A program made the translations under genes and the position numbers. Source: Lysobacteraceae bacterium (GTDB taxonomy: Bacteria; Pseudomonadota; Gammaproteobacteria; Xanthomonadales; Xanthomonadaceae). From it: a stretch of 11,872 bases of DNA. Of this stretch, positions 1 to 7,989 are shown piece by piece; within the stretch, counting starts at the first letter, position 1; each line of letters starts with the position of its first letter. Location: contig SEHC01000107.1 in assembly GCA_004173415.1 (NCBI GenBank), positions 1 through 11,872 of the forward strand, given 5' to 3'. The notes below the pieces were generated by a model. The model saw nothing but the letters and a program-made list of their open reading frames with translations. It was not told the origin of the DNA and made no database searches.

Positions 1-1068
1 TTCGCGGTCGGAGTGATCGGACCCGGCAAGGTCGGCGGCGCCCTGCTCGACCAGTTGCGCGCGGCGCAACCGCAGTTGCTGGGCAAGGCCAACCTGGACC
101 TGCGCCTGCGCGCCATTGCCTCGAGCACGCGGATGCTGCTGGACGAGCGCGGCATCAGCGGCGACTGGCGCGAGCGCTTCCGCTCCGGCGGAGAGCCCCT
201 GGACCTGGACCGGTTCACCGCGCAACTGGTCGGCTCGCACCTGCCGCACATGGTGATCGTCGACTGCAGCGCCAGTCCGGCGGTGGCCGACCGCTATGCC
301 GGGTGGCTGGCCGCCGGCATCCACGTGGTCACCCCCAACAAGCAGGCCGGGGCAGGTCCGGGCGAACGTTTCGCGGCGATCCGCGAGGCGGCGGCGGCCA
401 GCGGCGCGCGGTTCCGCTACGAGGCCACCGTCGGCGCGGGCCTGCCGGTGATCTCCACCTTGCGCGATCTGGTCGACACGGGCGATGCGGTGACCTCGGT
501 CGAAGGCATCCTGTCCGGCACCCTGGCCTGGCTGTTCAACCGCTACGACGGCAGCGTGCCGTTCTCGGAACTGGTGTCGCAGGCGCGCGAGCTGGGCTAT
601 ACCGAACCCGATCCGCGCGACGACCTGTCCGGCACCGACGTGGCCCGCAAGCTGGTGATCCTGGCCCGCGAAGCCGGCTGGGCCCTGAACCTGGAGGACG
701 TGGCGGTGGAAAGCCTGGTGCCGGCCAGCCTGCGCGAGGCCAGCGTCGACGATTTCATGGTCCGCCTGCCCGAAGTCGATGCGGTGTTCGCCGAGCGGCT
801 GGGCAACGCCACCGCCGGCGGCCAGGTCCTGCGCTACGTGGCCAGGCTCGATGCGCAAGGCCACGCCAGCGTCGGCCTGGTCGAAGTGCCGGCCGACCAC
901 GCCTTCGCCAACCTGCGCCTGACCGACAACATCGTCCAGTTCACCACCCGCCGCTACTGCGACAACCCGCTGATCGTGCAGGGTCCGGGCGCGGGCCCGG
1001 AAGTCACCGCCGCGGGCGTGTTCGCCGACCTGCTGCGGGTGGCGGCCGGGCAGGGGGCCAAGCTGTGA
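1..1068 (+). CDS. thrA: Bifunctional aspartokinase/homoserine dehydrogenase, C-terminal part (5' end outside window)
   Basis: The open frame runs from the first base (FAVGVIGPGKVGG) to TGA at 1066-1068, giving about 355 residues. The start lies upstream of the window; the GTG at 13 is internal. The N-terminal part is an NAD(P)-binding Rossmann fold with the glycine-rich GPGKVGG loop. The homoserine dehydrogenase catalytic domain follows: GILSGTLAWLFN, then ELGYTEPDPRDDLSGTDVARK, whose acidic residues and lysine bind substrate and act in hydride transfer. The enzyme reduces L-aspartate-4-semialdehyde to homoserine in the cytoplasm. A dehydrogenase that begins directly with VGVIGPGKVG, and lacks a C-terminal ACT domain, matches the C-terminal half of ThrA-type fusions, so an aspartokinase domain is expected upstream; that part is inference. 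A monofunctional Hom cannot be fully excluded. The stop overlaps the thrB start. Confidence 0.93.
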   Translation, partial: FAVGVIGPGKVGGALLDQLRAAQPQLLGKANLDLRLRAIASSTRMLLDERGISGDWRERFRSGGEPLDLDRFTAQLVGSHLPHMVIVDCSASPAVADRYAGWLAAGIHVVTPNKQAGAGPGERFAAIREAAAASGARFRYEATVGAGLPVISTLRDLVDTGDAVTSVEGILSGTLAWLFNRYDGSVPFSELVSQARELGYTEPDPRDDLSGTDVARKLVILAREAGWALNLEDVAVESLVPASLREASVDDFMVRLPEVDAVFAERLGNATAGGQVLRYVARLDAQGHASVGLVEVPADHAFANLRLTDNIVQFTTRRYCDNPLIVQGPGAGPEVTAAGVFADLLRVAAGQGAKL

Positions 1069-2003
1069 GCGGTGCCGCGCAGGCGGGCGGTTGCGCAAGG
1101 GCCTTCGCCCCGGCCTCGGTCGGCAACGTCGGGGTCGGCTTCGACATCCTCGGCCATGTCATCGAAGGCGTGGGCGATACCGTCTGCGTGCGCCGCATCG
1201 AGGCCCCGGAAGTGCGCATCGCCGCGATCCGCGGGGCCACCGTCGACCTGCCGCTGCAGGCACCGGCCAACACCGCCGGCGCCGCGCTGATCGCGATGCG
1301 CGAGGCCCTGGGCCTGCACTTCGGCTTCGAGATCGAGATCGACAAGGGCATCCCGCTGGGTTCAGGCATGGGCGGTTCCGCCGCGTCCTGCGTGGCCGCG
1401 CTGGTGGCCGCGAACGACCTGCTCGAGGCGCCGCTTTCGCGGGAGGGCCTGTACCCGTTCGCCCTGACCGGCGAAGCGGTCGCCAGTGGCGGCCGCCATG
1501 GCGACAACGTAGGGCCGATGCTGCTGGGCGGGCTGGTGCTGTCCACCGACGAGCGCCTGGTCCGGGTGCCGGTGCCGGCGGCGTGGCACAGCGTACTGGT
1601 CCATCCGGACGCGATCCTGGAGACGCGCCGCGCGCGCGAGGCATTGCAGGGCCACTACGCGCTGGGCGAGTTCGTGGCCCAGTCGACCCACCTGGCCTTG
1701 CTGCTGGCCGGTTGCCACGCCGGCGACGCGGACCTGGTCCGCGCGGGCCTGCGCGACGTGCTGGTCGAGCCCAGGCGCGCACCGCTGATCGCCGGCTTCG
1801 CCGCGGCCAAGCAGGCGGCGTTGCAGGCCGGGGCGATGGGCGCGAGCATTTCCGGCGCCGGTCCCAGCGTGTTCGGCTGGTTCGAGACGCGGGCGCAGGC
1901 CGAAGCGGCCGCGCCGGCGATCCAGGCCGCGTTCGCCGATGCCGGATTCGACAGCCAGGCCTGGGTCTCGCCGGTCGACAGTCCGGCGGCGAAGCTGCTC
2001 TAG
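1065..2003 (+). CDS. thrB: Homoserine kinase
   Basis: A 312-residue GHMP-family kinase that phosphorylates L-homoserine to O-phospho-L-homoserine with ATP, the step between ThrA and ThrC. The start is the GTG at 1065, which overlaps the thrA stop as GTGA. It has a purine-rich Shine-Dalgarno (AGGGGG, about 1051-1056) 8 bases upstream, so translational coupling is likely. The N-terminus FAPASVGNVGVGFDILG (about residues 14-30) is the family's first motif. The ATP-binding P-loop is GIPLGSGMGGSAAS (about 95-108). The C-terminal motif SISGAGPSVFGWF (about 260-272) is also present. Length fits the usual 300-320 residues. The open frame extends far upstream inside thrA, but those codons are a shadow frame. 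Confidence 0.96.
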   Translation: MSGAAQAGGCARAFAPASVGNVGVGFDILGHVIEGVGDTVCVRRIEAPEVRIAAIRGATVDLPLQAPANTAGAALIAMREALGLHFGFEIEIDKGIPLGSGMGGSAASCVAALVAANDLLEAPLSREGLYPFALTGEAVASGGRHGDNVGPMLLGGLVLSTDERLVRVPVPAAWHSVLVHPDAILETRRAREALQGHYALGEFVAQSTHLALLLAGCHAGDADLVRAGLRDVLVEPRRAPLIAGFAAAKQAALQAGAMGASISGAGPSVFGWFETRAQAEAAAPAIQAAFADAGFDSQAWVSPVDSPAAKLL

Positions 2004-2004
2004 C

Positions 2005-2032
2005 GGCTGCGACCCGGCCTTGGCCGGCAGCC
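2005..2032 (+). other. Strong hairpin between thrB and thrC
   Basis: Directly after the thrB stop, CGGCC (2015-2019) and GGCCG (2022-2026) pair around a TT turn. The outer arms GGCTGC (2005-2010) and GCAGCC (2027-2032) extend the stem past a 4-base bulge on the left side. No run of T follows, so it is a poor intrinsic terminator. An mRNA-stability or processing element that tunes thrC against thrAB is more plausible. The fold is seen in the sequence; the role is inferred. Confidence 0.4.
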
Positions 2033-2058
2033 AGAAGATTCCTTTCGATGGACTACCG

Positions 2059-3357
2059 ATGAAATTCGTCTCCACCCGCAACAACGCGCCGGCGGCAAGT
2101 CTCAGCCAGGCCCTCGCCGCCGGCCTGGCCCCGGACGGCGGACTTTACGTGCCCGAGGCAATGCCGGCCGCGCGCGCCATGGAACCCGGCAGCGACCTGG
2201 CCGATACCGCGGCCCGGCTCATCGCCCCGTTCTTCGCCGGCGATGCGCTGGCCGGGGCGTTGCCGGCGATCTGCCGGGAGGCCTTCGATTTCCCGGCCCC
2301 GCTGCTGCCGCTGGCGACCACCGGCGACCACGTGCTCGAGCTGTTCCATGGCCCCACCGCGGCGTTCAAGGATTTCGGCGCGCGCTTCCTCGCCGCCTGC
2401 CTGGTGCGCCTGGACCAGTCGCGGCAGCGGCCGTTGACGATCCTGGTGGCGACCTCGGGCGACACCGGCGCGGCCGTGGCCGCCGCCTTCCATCGCCAGC
2501 CGGGAATGCGCGTGGTCGTGCTGTATCCCGATGGGCGGGTATCGCCGCGCCAGGCGCACCAGCTGGGGTGCTTCGGCGACAACATCAGCGCGCTGCGCGT
2601 GGCCGGCTCGTTCGATGATTGCCAGGCCCTGGTCAAGCGCGCCCTCAACGATCCGGTGCTGCAGGCCGCGGTGCCGATGAGCTCGGCCAACAGCATCAGC
2701 CTGGGGCGCCTGCTGCCGCAGATGGGCTATTACGCGCACTCGGCGCTCGGGCACGAGCGCGCCACCGGCGAAGCGCTGAACTTCGTCATCCCCACCGGCA
2801 ACCTGGGCAATGCAATGGCCGCGGTCATTGCCCGCAGGCTGGGCGCGCCGCTGGGCCGCATCGTGCTGGCGACCAATGCGAACCGGGTGCTGCCGGATTA
2901 CTTCGGGGGCGGCGACTATGCGCCCGCCGCCAGCGTGGCTACCCTCGCCAATGCCATGGATGTGGGCGCCCCGAGCAATTTCGAACGCCTGCGCTGGTTG
3001 TACCAGGGCGACGATGCCGCCCTGCGTGCGGCCTTCAGTGCCAGCAGTGTCGACGATGCCGCAATCCGCGCCACCATCCAGCAACGCCATGCCCGCCATG
3101 GCGAAGTGTTCTGCCCGCACACCGCCACCGCGGTGAAGGTCCTGCAGGACTTGCGGGCGCAGGGCGCTGCCGGACCCTGGGCGGTGGCCGCGACCGCCCA
3201 CCCGGCCAAGTTCGAGAGCGTGGTCGAACCCTTGATCGGGCGTGCGCTGCCGATTCCGCCGGCCCTGGCCGAACTGCTGGCGCGCCCGGCCCATGCCGAT
3301 GCCATGCAGCCTGATTACCAGAGCCTGCGGGGTCGCTTGCTCGGAGCCTGGCAGTGA
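2059..3357 (+). CDS. thrC: Threonine synthase
   Basis: A 432-residue PLP-dependent enzyme that converts O-phospho-L-homoserine to L-threonine and phosphate, the last step of the pathway. The ATG at 2059 is chosen because the protein then starts MKFVSTRNNAP, typical of the family, with a GGA 6 bases upstream. The open frame runs further 5' only by chance. The N-terminal domain has the APDGGLYVPE motif (about 24-33). The PLP-binding lysine is K104 in HGPTAAFKDFGARF. The phosphate-binding loop is ATSGDTGAA, and further family signatures are SSANSISLGRLLPQMGYY and IPTGNLGNAMA. Length and motif order match the longer E. coli-like class of ThrC. The TGA stop (3355-3357) overlaps the likely GTG start of the next gene. 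Confidence 0.96.
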   Translation: MKFVSTRNNAPAASLSQALAAGLAPDGGLYVPEAMPAARAMEPGSDLADTAARLIAPFFAGDALAGALPAICREAFDFPAPLLPLATTGDHVLELFHGPTAAFKDFGARFLAACLVRLDQSRQRPLTILVATSGDTGAAVAAAFHRQPGMRVVVLYPDGRVSPRQAHQLGCFGDNISALRVAGSFDDCQALVKRALNDPVLQAAVPMSSANSISLGRLLPQMGYYAHSALGHERATGEALNFVIPTGNLGNAMAAVIARRLGAPLGRIVLATNANRVLPDYFGGGDYAPAASVATLANAMDVGAPSNFERLRWLYQGDDAALRAAFSASSVDDAAIRATIQQRHARHGEVFCPHTATAVKVLQDLRAQGAAGPWAVAATAHPAKFESVVEPLIGRALPIPPALAELLARPAHADAMQPDYQSLRGRLLGAWQ

Positions 3358-4484
3358 CCCGGGGGGCGTTCCCGCCGCCGGCCAATGCACGGGTCACCGG
3401 CATGCCGAGCCGGTCGTGGCGTCGCCCCTTGGCCCTGTTGCTGTTGCTGGTGCTGGCCCTGGCGCTGGACGTTCAGGCCCAGGTGGAGGACCCGGCCGGG
3501 CCGGCGCAGGTGCCGCCGAAGCCGGTGTTGCCGGCGCCGGTGCTGAAGCCGGGCGATTACCTCTGGTACCCGCAGGTCGCCCCAAGTGGGCCGCTGGTGC
3601 TGGTGGTCAGCCTGGACGAGCAACGCGCCTATGTGTATCGCAACGGCATTGCGATCGGCGTTTCCACGATCAGTTCCGGCAAGCCGGGCAAGGAAACCCC
3701 GCCCGGCGTTTTCACCATCCTGCAGAAGAACAAGGACCACCGCTCCAACCTCTACAGCGACGCGCCCATGCCCTACATGCAGCGCCTGACCTGGGATGGC
3801 ATCGCCCTGCATGGCGGAGCGCTGCCCGGGTACCCGGCGTCGCATGGTTGCGTGCGCCTGCCGCAGGCCTTTGCGCAGAAGCTTTTCGCCATCACCCGCA
3901 CCGGTGACACGGTGGTGGTGGCCAATGCGCGCGCGTCCTCGCCCAGCGTGGTGCATCCGGCGCTGCTGGCCCCGATCAGCCGGCAGGGCCTGCCGCTGCC
4001 GGTCAACGAGACCGGGCCGGGCTTTTTCTGGGACGATTCGCTGTCACCGCAGGGCCCGGTCAGCGTGCTGGTCAGCGTCGGCGACCGCCGCGTTTTCGTG
4101 ATGCGCAATGGCGTGGCCATCGGCGAGTCCGGGCTGGCCGTCGCCGACGGTTTCGCCGTGCATGGCTCGGTGTTGCTGGTCATGGGCGAGCAGGTCACGC
4201 AGACGCCCAGCATGCTGGACCCGCAACGCATGCGCCACGAGTGGGCCGCCTATCCGCTGCTCGGTGTCGATGCGGCCAGCCTGGCGGTGCAGCAGGCCCA
4301 ATGGCGGGACGGCGCGCTGCAGGTGCCGCCAGAATTCGCCCGCAAGCTGTACGCCGCGCTGCTGCCCGGTGCGACCGTGTTGCTGACCGACCTGCCGGCG
4401 GTCCGGGCAACACCGGCCGAACAGGACTTGCAACCGGTGTTGGAATCGGACCAGGATGACCCCATCATCAATGCTCAGCCCTGA
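3354..4484 (+). CDS. Exported L,D-transpeptidase (YkuD domain) with a degenerate second copy of the domain
   Basis: A 376-residue protein if started at the GTG at 3354, which overlaps the thrC stop and has GGAG 8 bases upstream. The alternative ATG at 3402 gives a more standard short signal peptide (MPSRSWRR, then a leucine-rich core ending DVQA) but has no clear Shine-Dalgarno. After a proline-rich linker, the YkuD catalytic domain spans about 79-192. Its active site is H153 with SHGC (163-166) and R168; C166 is the nucleophile. Such enzymes make 3-3 peptidoglycan crosslinks or attach proteins to peptidoglycan in the periplasm. Residues about 234-350 repeat the domain: RNG-AIG at 96 and 251, and PxxFAxKL around 170 and 325. 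In the repeat the catalytic SHGC is replaced by RDGA, so only the first domain should be active. Substrate and precise role are unknown. Confidence 0.88.
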   Translation: MTRGAFPPPANARVTGMPSRSWRRPLALLLLLVLALALDVQAQVEDPAGPAQVPPKPVLPAPVLKPGDYLWYPQVAPSGPLVLVVSLDEQRAYVYRNGIAIGVSTISSGKPGKETPPGVFTILQKNKDHRSNLYSDAPMPYMQRLTWDGIALHGGALPGYPASHGCVRLPQAFAQKLFAITRTGDTVVVANARASSPSVVHPALLAPISRQGLPLPVNETGPGFFWDDSLSPQGPVSVLVSVGDRRVFVMRNGVAIGESGLAVADGFAVHGSVLLVMGEQVTQTPSMLDPQRMRHEWAAYPLLGVDAASLAVQQAQWRDGALQVPPEFARKLYAALLPGATVLLTDLPAVRATPAEQDLQPVLESDQDDPIINAQP

Positions 4485-4517
4485 ACTTCCAAGGGAAACC
4501 CCCAGGTCCCCGCCGTC

Positions 4518-5240
4518 ATGAGCCTTCGCCGCTTCCGTCTGCTTTCCTGCCTGCTCCTGCCGTTGCTGGCCTGCAGCGCGCAGGCCGAGCAACGCGCCGT
4601 CCCCGAGACCCTGGTCGATGCCCTGGCGCGCAGCGCGCCGCGGCTGGACCGCAAGGTCCTGAGCCTGGCCACCCGCGCCCTGGGCTGTTCCCTGCGCCGC
4701 CCGGGTGGGTCCGCCAGCGGCGGCACGCTAAGCGTGATCGACTATTCCCGGCCTTCCACCGAGCCAAGGCTGTGGGTGTTCGACCTGGCCAGGTCGCGGC
4801 TGTTGTTCGAGGAATGGGTGGCCCACGGCCGCAATACCGGCGAGAACCTGGCCACGCGGTTCTCCAACACCGAGGGCAGCTACATGTCCAGCCTGGGCGG
4901 CTTCGAGACCGAGGAGGCCTATGTGGGCCAGAACGGTTACTCGCTGCGCCTGCGCGGGCTGGAGCAGGGCTTCAACGACCAGGCCCGCGACCGCGCGATC
5001 GTCATCCACGGCGCTCCCTACGTCAGCAACGAACTGATCCGCAGCCAGGGGCGGCTGGGACGCAGCCTTGGCTGTCCGGCCGTCCGTCCGGCGGTGGCCA
5101 GGCAGCTGATCGACACCATCCGCGGCGGCTCGTTCGTGTTCGCCTATTACCCCGATCGCGACTGGCTGCAACATTCCCAGCTGCTGGACGCCGGCTGCGG
5201 CAAGGGCGCCTCGGCCGCATTGGCCGGCGGCCAGCGCTAA
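4518..5240 (+). CDS. Exported murein L,D-transpeptidase catalytic domain protein (YkuD_2-like)
   Basis: A 240-residue protein beginning MSLRRFRLL with a hydrophobic export signal. LLAC at 16-19 resembles a lipobox, with serine at +2, while AQA/E at 21-24 looks like an ordinary signal peptidase site; which applies is unclear. The mature part contains VIDYSRPSTEPRLWVFDL and GRNTGEN. The active-site segment is IVIHGAPYVS (H164) with LGRSLGCPAV (C186), followed by GGSFVFAYYPD. The HGA...GRSxGCPA pattern is that of the family annotated as murein L,D-transpeptidase catalytic domain (YkuD_2). This is a distant relative of classical YkuD enzymes, using the same Cys/His chemistry on peptidoglycan stem peptides. 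It lies 33 bases after the preceding YkuD gene, probably in the same transcript; the Shine-Dalgarno is weak (AGGT at 4504). Confidence 0.87.
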   Translation: MSLRRFRLLSCLLLPLLACSAQAEQRAVPETLVDALARSAPRLDRKVLSLATRALGCSLRRPGGSASGGTLSVIDYSRPSTEPRLWVFDLARSRLLFEEWVAHGRNTGENLATRFSNTEGSYMSSLGGFETEEAYVGQNGYSLRLRGLEQGFNDQARDRAIVIHGAPYVSNELIRSQGRLGRSLGCPAVRPAVARQLIDTIRGGSFVFAYYPDRDWLQHSQLLDAGCGKGASAALAGGQR

Positions 5241-5243
5241 TAC

Positions 5244-5267
5244 CCCCGCGGCGCCCCGGCGGCGGGG
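5244..5267 (+). terminator. GC-rich hairpin after the second transpeptidase gene (possible terminator)
   Basis: CCCCGC (5244-5249) pairs with GCGGGG (5262-5267) across a 12-base loop, starting 4 bases after the TAA stop at 5238-5240. No T-tract follows, so intrinsic termination is uncertain. Its place at the end of the thr-transpeptidase gene run, before the regulator gene, fits a transcript end. Confidence 0.35.
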
Positions 5268-5311
5268 TCCGTGGCATCATCGGCGCTGCATCCCGCCGCT
5301 TCAGGACCGCC

Positions 5312-6349
5312 GTGAACCCGCTGATCAAGGGCAAGGCCACCTCGCTCGACATCGCGCACCTGGCCGGGGTTTCCCAGCCGACGGTGTCGCGGGCCCTGCG
5401 TGGCAGCCCGATGGTCAGCGAGGAAACCCGCAAGCGCATCCGCGCCATCGCCGAGGAGCTGAACTACAAGGTCGACAAGAACGCCTCCAACCTGCGCACC
5501 CAGCATTCGGGGACGCTGGCCCTGCTGTTCTTCGAGGATCCCACCCCGGACGACTCGCAGATCAATCCGTTCTTCCTTTCCATGCTCGGCTCGATCACCC
5601 GCGCCTGCGCGCGGCGTGGCTACGACCTGCTGATTTCCTTCCAGCAGCTGTCCACCGACTGGCAGGCCGACTACGAGGACAGCAACAAGGCCGACGGGCT
5701 GATCCTGCTTGGCTACGGCGATTACCTGGAGTCGCAGTCGCGGCTGGAGCGCCTGGTCGAGCAGGGTACCCATTTCGTCCGCTGGGGCGCGGTGCTGCCC
5801 GGGCAGCCGGGGATCTCCATCGGCTGCGACAACTTCCAGGGCGGGCATGACATCACCGTCCACCTGCTGGGCCAGGAGCGGCGATCGATCGCGTTCCTGG
5901 GCCACGCCTCCAACCACTACCCGGAGTTCTTCGAACGCTATCGCGGCCATGCCCACGCCCTGGCCAATGCCGGACTCGGCATCCAGCCGCAGTTGCAGGT
6001 CGATGCGATCACCACCGAACGCTCCGGCTACGAGGCGGCGTGCAGCCTGCTCGAACGCGGCGTGGCCTTCGATGCGATCTTCGCCGCCAGCGACCTGATC
6101 GCGATCGGGGCGATGAAGGCGCTGCACGAACGCGGGCTGGAGGTGCCGGCCGACGTGGCCGTGGCCGGCTTCGACGACATCCCGATGGCCGGCTTCGTCA
6201 ACCCGGGCCTGTCGACGGTGCAGCAGGACACCAAACTGGCCGGCCAGATCCTGGTCGAGACGCTGTTGGCCCTGATCGAAGACCTGCCGGCGCAGAGCCG
6301 GACCATCCCGGTGAAGCTGGCCCTGAGGCGATCGACCGGCGCCGGTTGA
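5312..6349 (+). CDS. LacI-family transcriptional regulator, probably of maltodextrin genes
   Basis: A 345-residue LacI-family protein. The GTG at 5312 is chosen because AGGA lies 5 bases upstream and the protein then begins MNPLIKGKATSLDIAHLAG, which places the helix-turn-helix at the N-terminus as usual. The HTH is about residues 11-30 (recognition helix SQPTVSRAL). The hinge helix is about 50-57 (NASNLRTQ). A periplasmic-binding-protein-like sugar sensor domain follows, with FAASDLIAIGAMKALHERG and VAVAGFDDIPMAGFVNPGLSTVQQD near the end. Length is normal and no defect is visible. It is convergent with the amylase-transporter operon, so it probably represses that locus until a maltose-type inducer binds. 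The target and ligand are inferred from position only. Confidence 0.93.
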   Translation: MNPLIKGKATSLDIAHLAGVSQPTVSRALRGSPMVSEETRKRIRAIAEELNYKVDKNASNLRTQHSGTLALLFFEDPTPDDSQINPFFLSMLGSITRACARRGYDLLISFQQLSTDWQADYEDSNKADGLILLGYGDYLESQSRLERLVEQGTHFVRWGAVLPGQPGISIGCDNFQGGHDITVHLLGQERRSIAFLGHASNHYPEFFERYRGHAHALANAGLGIQPQLQVDAITTERSGYEAACSLLERGVAFDAIFAASDLIAIGAMKALHERGLEVPADVAVAGFDDIPMAGFVNPGLSTVQQDTKLAGQILVETLLALIEDLPAQSRTIPVKLALRRSTGAG

Positions 6350-6372
6350 ACCGGCATTGCCGCAATGCGGCA
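6341..6372 (+). terminator. Tandem hairpins at the 3' end of the LacI gene
   Basis: Two adjacent perfect inverted repeats: GCCGG/CCGGC at 6341-6355, overlapping the stop codon, and TGCCGC/GCGGCA at 6358-6372 with a 3-base loop. No T-run follows. In a convergent gap of about 147 bases they are reasonable candidates for ending transcription of the regulator gene. Confidence 0.4.
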
Positions 6373-6458
6373 GGCGTGCCCGGGTGAGGTCCCCGCGCCG
6401 CGCCGGGGCGCCGGACAGCCTCCGCCCGCCTCCACGCAGCCGGGCATAGCGAGCACCT

Positions 6459-6484
6459 GTCGCCACCACCGCGGCGGCGGCGAC
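6459..6484 (-). terminator. Imperfect GC-rich hairpin downstream of the amylase stop
   Basis: GTCGCC at 6459-6464 and GGCGAC at 6479-6484 form the outer arms of a 26-base inverted repeat centred on CG (6471-6472), with two A/C mismatch positions. It sits just beyond the amylase stop (6497-6499) on the minus strand. Another stem, CCCCG/CGGGG, lies at 6391-6408. No T-tract is seen, so the terminator role is tentative. Confidence 0.3.
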
Positions 6485-6496
6485 GGCGGGCGTGGC

Positions 6497-7989
6497 TCAG
6501 CGGTCCTTGCGCGCCATCGAATCGGCCAGCCGCGCGCGCAGGTCCGCGCGGGTCAGGGCCTGGTCGAAGAACAGCACGCGCACCCCGTGCGCCGGCACGT
6601 CGATCCGCAGCTTTTTCCCCACCTTGACCTTTCTTCCGCTGAAGCCATCGCGCCAAGTACCGGCCTGCAGGTAGTCGTCGAGTTCCAGGGTCCGTGCGGC
6701 ATCGCCCTTGTTTTGCCCATGTGTTCGGCGCGGCCGCGCATGAACCCGGTTTCAGAGCCGTAGTACACCGCGGGAATGCCGCGCGAGGTGAACAGCCAGT
6801 TGTGCGCGTCGATGAAGCCGGCGTCGGTCGCGTTCATCCGTGCCATGTCGTGGTTGTCGTAGAAGGTGACCAGGTCGTAGGGGTTGGTGTAGGGGCCATC
6901 CTCCAGGTACAGCGCTTCGCCGAGCGCGGCGAAATCGCTGCCGGCTTTCTCGAACACCTGCATCATCTTTCCCCGCAGCGGGAAGTCCAGCACGCTGTAG
7001 CCGCCATTGCGCGGCAGGGTGTGGCCGGCGATCAGCGCCGCGTCGTAGTTGAAGGCCTCGCCGAACATGAAGAAGCCCGGCCGCTTGGCCCGGATCCGGT
7101 CGGCGAACTTCTTCCAGAACGCATGCGGCATCCAGGCGATGGTGTCCACCCGGAACGCGGCCGCGCCCTGGTCGATCCATTGTTCGTAGGCGCCGACCAG
7201 GTACTCCAGCACGGCCGGGTTGTCGGCGTCGAAGTCCGACAGCTGGGCCAGGTTGCCGCTGGTGTTGTAGAACGCGTGCATCGGGTTGCCGGCCGGGTCC
7301 AGCTGGTCCGGATCCAGGTTCTGGTGGTCGGCCAGCAGCTTGCCGTCGCGGTCGTAGACCTTGCCGAACTGGGCTTGCCCCTTGGGCATGCTGAAGGCCG
7401 GGGAGCCATGGTTGCCGACGATGTCCAGGACCACGTCCAGCTTCTGCTGTTTCATTCCCGCGGTGAACGCGGCGAAGTCCAGCCCCGGGCTGGGCAGGTG
7501 TTCGTCGAGCTTGTAGAAGTTGGTCGCCCAGTAGCCGTGGTAACCGGTCTTGCCGCGGTCGGTGAAAGTGCCGCCCCAGGCGACCGCGCTGCCGCCGCTG
7601 AACCCCTGGTCGGGGTTGTCGACGATCGGCGTGATCCACACCGAGGTGAAGCCCATGTCGCGGATGTAGCCGGCGTTGTCGAGGATGCCCTTGAAGTCGC
7701 CGCCCAGGTAGCCGACGTTGTCCGAGTCGCCGGCGGGGGCGCCGGGCGTGGGCTGGTCGAAGGTCGGATACTCGCCGCCCTGGTCGCGCTGGTCGTTGGA
7801 GGGGTCGCCGTTGACGAAACGGTCGGTCATGACGAAGTAGATCGCTTCGCTGGCGAATGGTTCGGTGGTGCCGAAGAACTCCTCGGCCGGCGCGGCCGCC
7901 GCGCTGGCGGACAGGGCCAGGCAGGCGGGCAACAGGCAGGCACGCAGCGACGGCCGGCGGCCGTGGGTGCGAATGGGATGCCGCTTCAT
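6497..7989 (-). pseudogene. Exported GH13 alpha-amylase, disrupted by internal deletion with frameshift
   Basis: The start (7989) overlaps the transporter stop as ATGA, with GAGG 7 bases upstream. A Sec signal peptide (about 1-35, ending ASAAAAPA/E) points to a periplasmic or secreted alpha-1,4-glucan hydrolase. The GH13 motifs are complete: DIVGNHG (189-195), AFRVDT with nucleophile D282, GEAFN with acid/base E311, and YDNHD with D381, then AVYYGSETG. After residue 425 (GRAEHMG) the frame changes. Read straight through, it gives a nonsense tail ending at TGA 6553-6555. In the other frame, 6712-6500 encodes 71 sensible residues (NKGDAARTLELDDYLQAGTW to ARKDR) ending at TGA 6497-6499. Related amylases, from memory, have roughly 70-80 residues between these points. 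Either the gene is inactive or the sequence is misassembled here. An unbroken reading would give a 478-residue protein. Confidence 0.82.

Noticed and set aside
2053..3390. 445-codon minus-strand open frame opposite thrC
   Set aside because: Arg/Gly/His-rich shadow of threonine synthase produced by high GC; no domain or start context.
6700..6726. Programmed ribosomal frameshifting as an explanation for the amylase break
   Set aside because: The AAAACA stretch is not a proper slippery heptamer in this frame, and a frameshift would not replace the several dozen missing residues.
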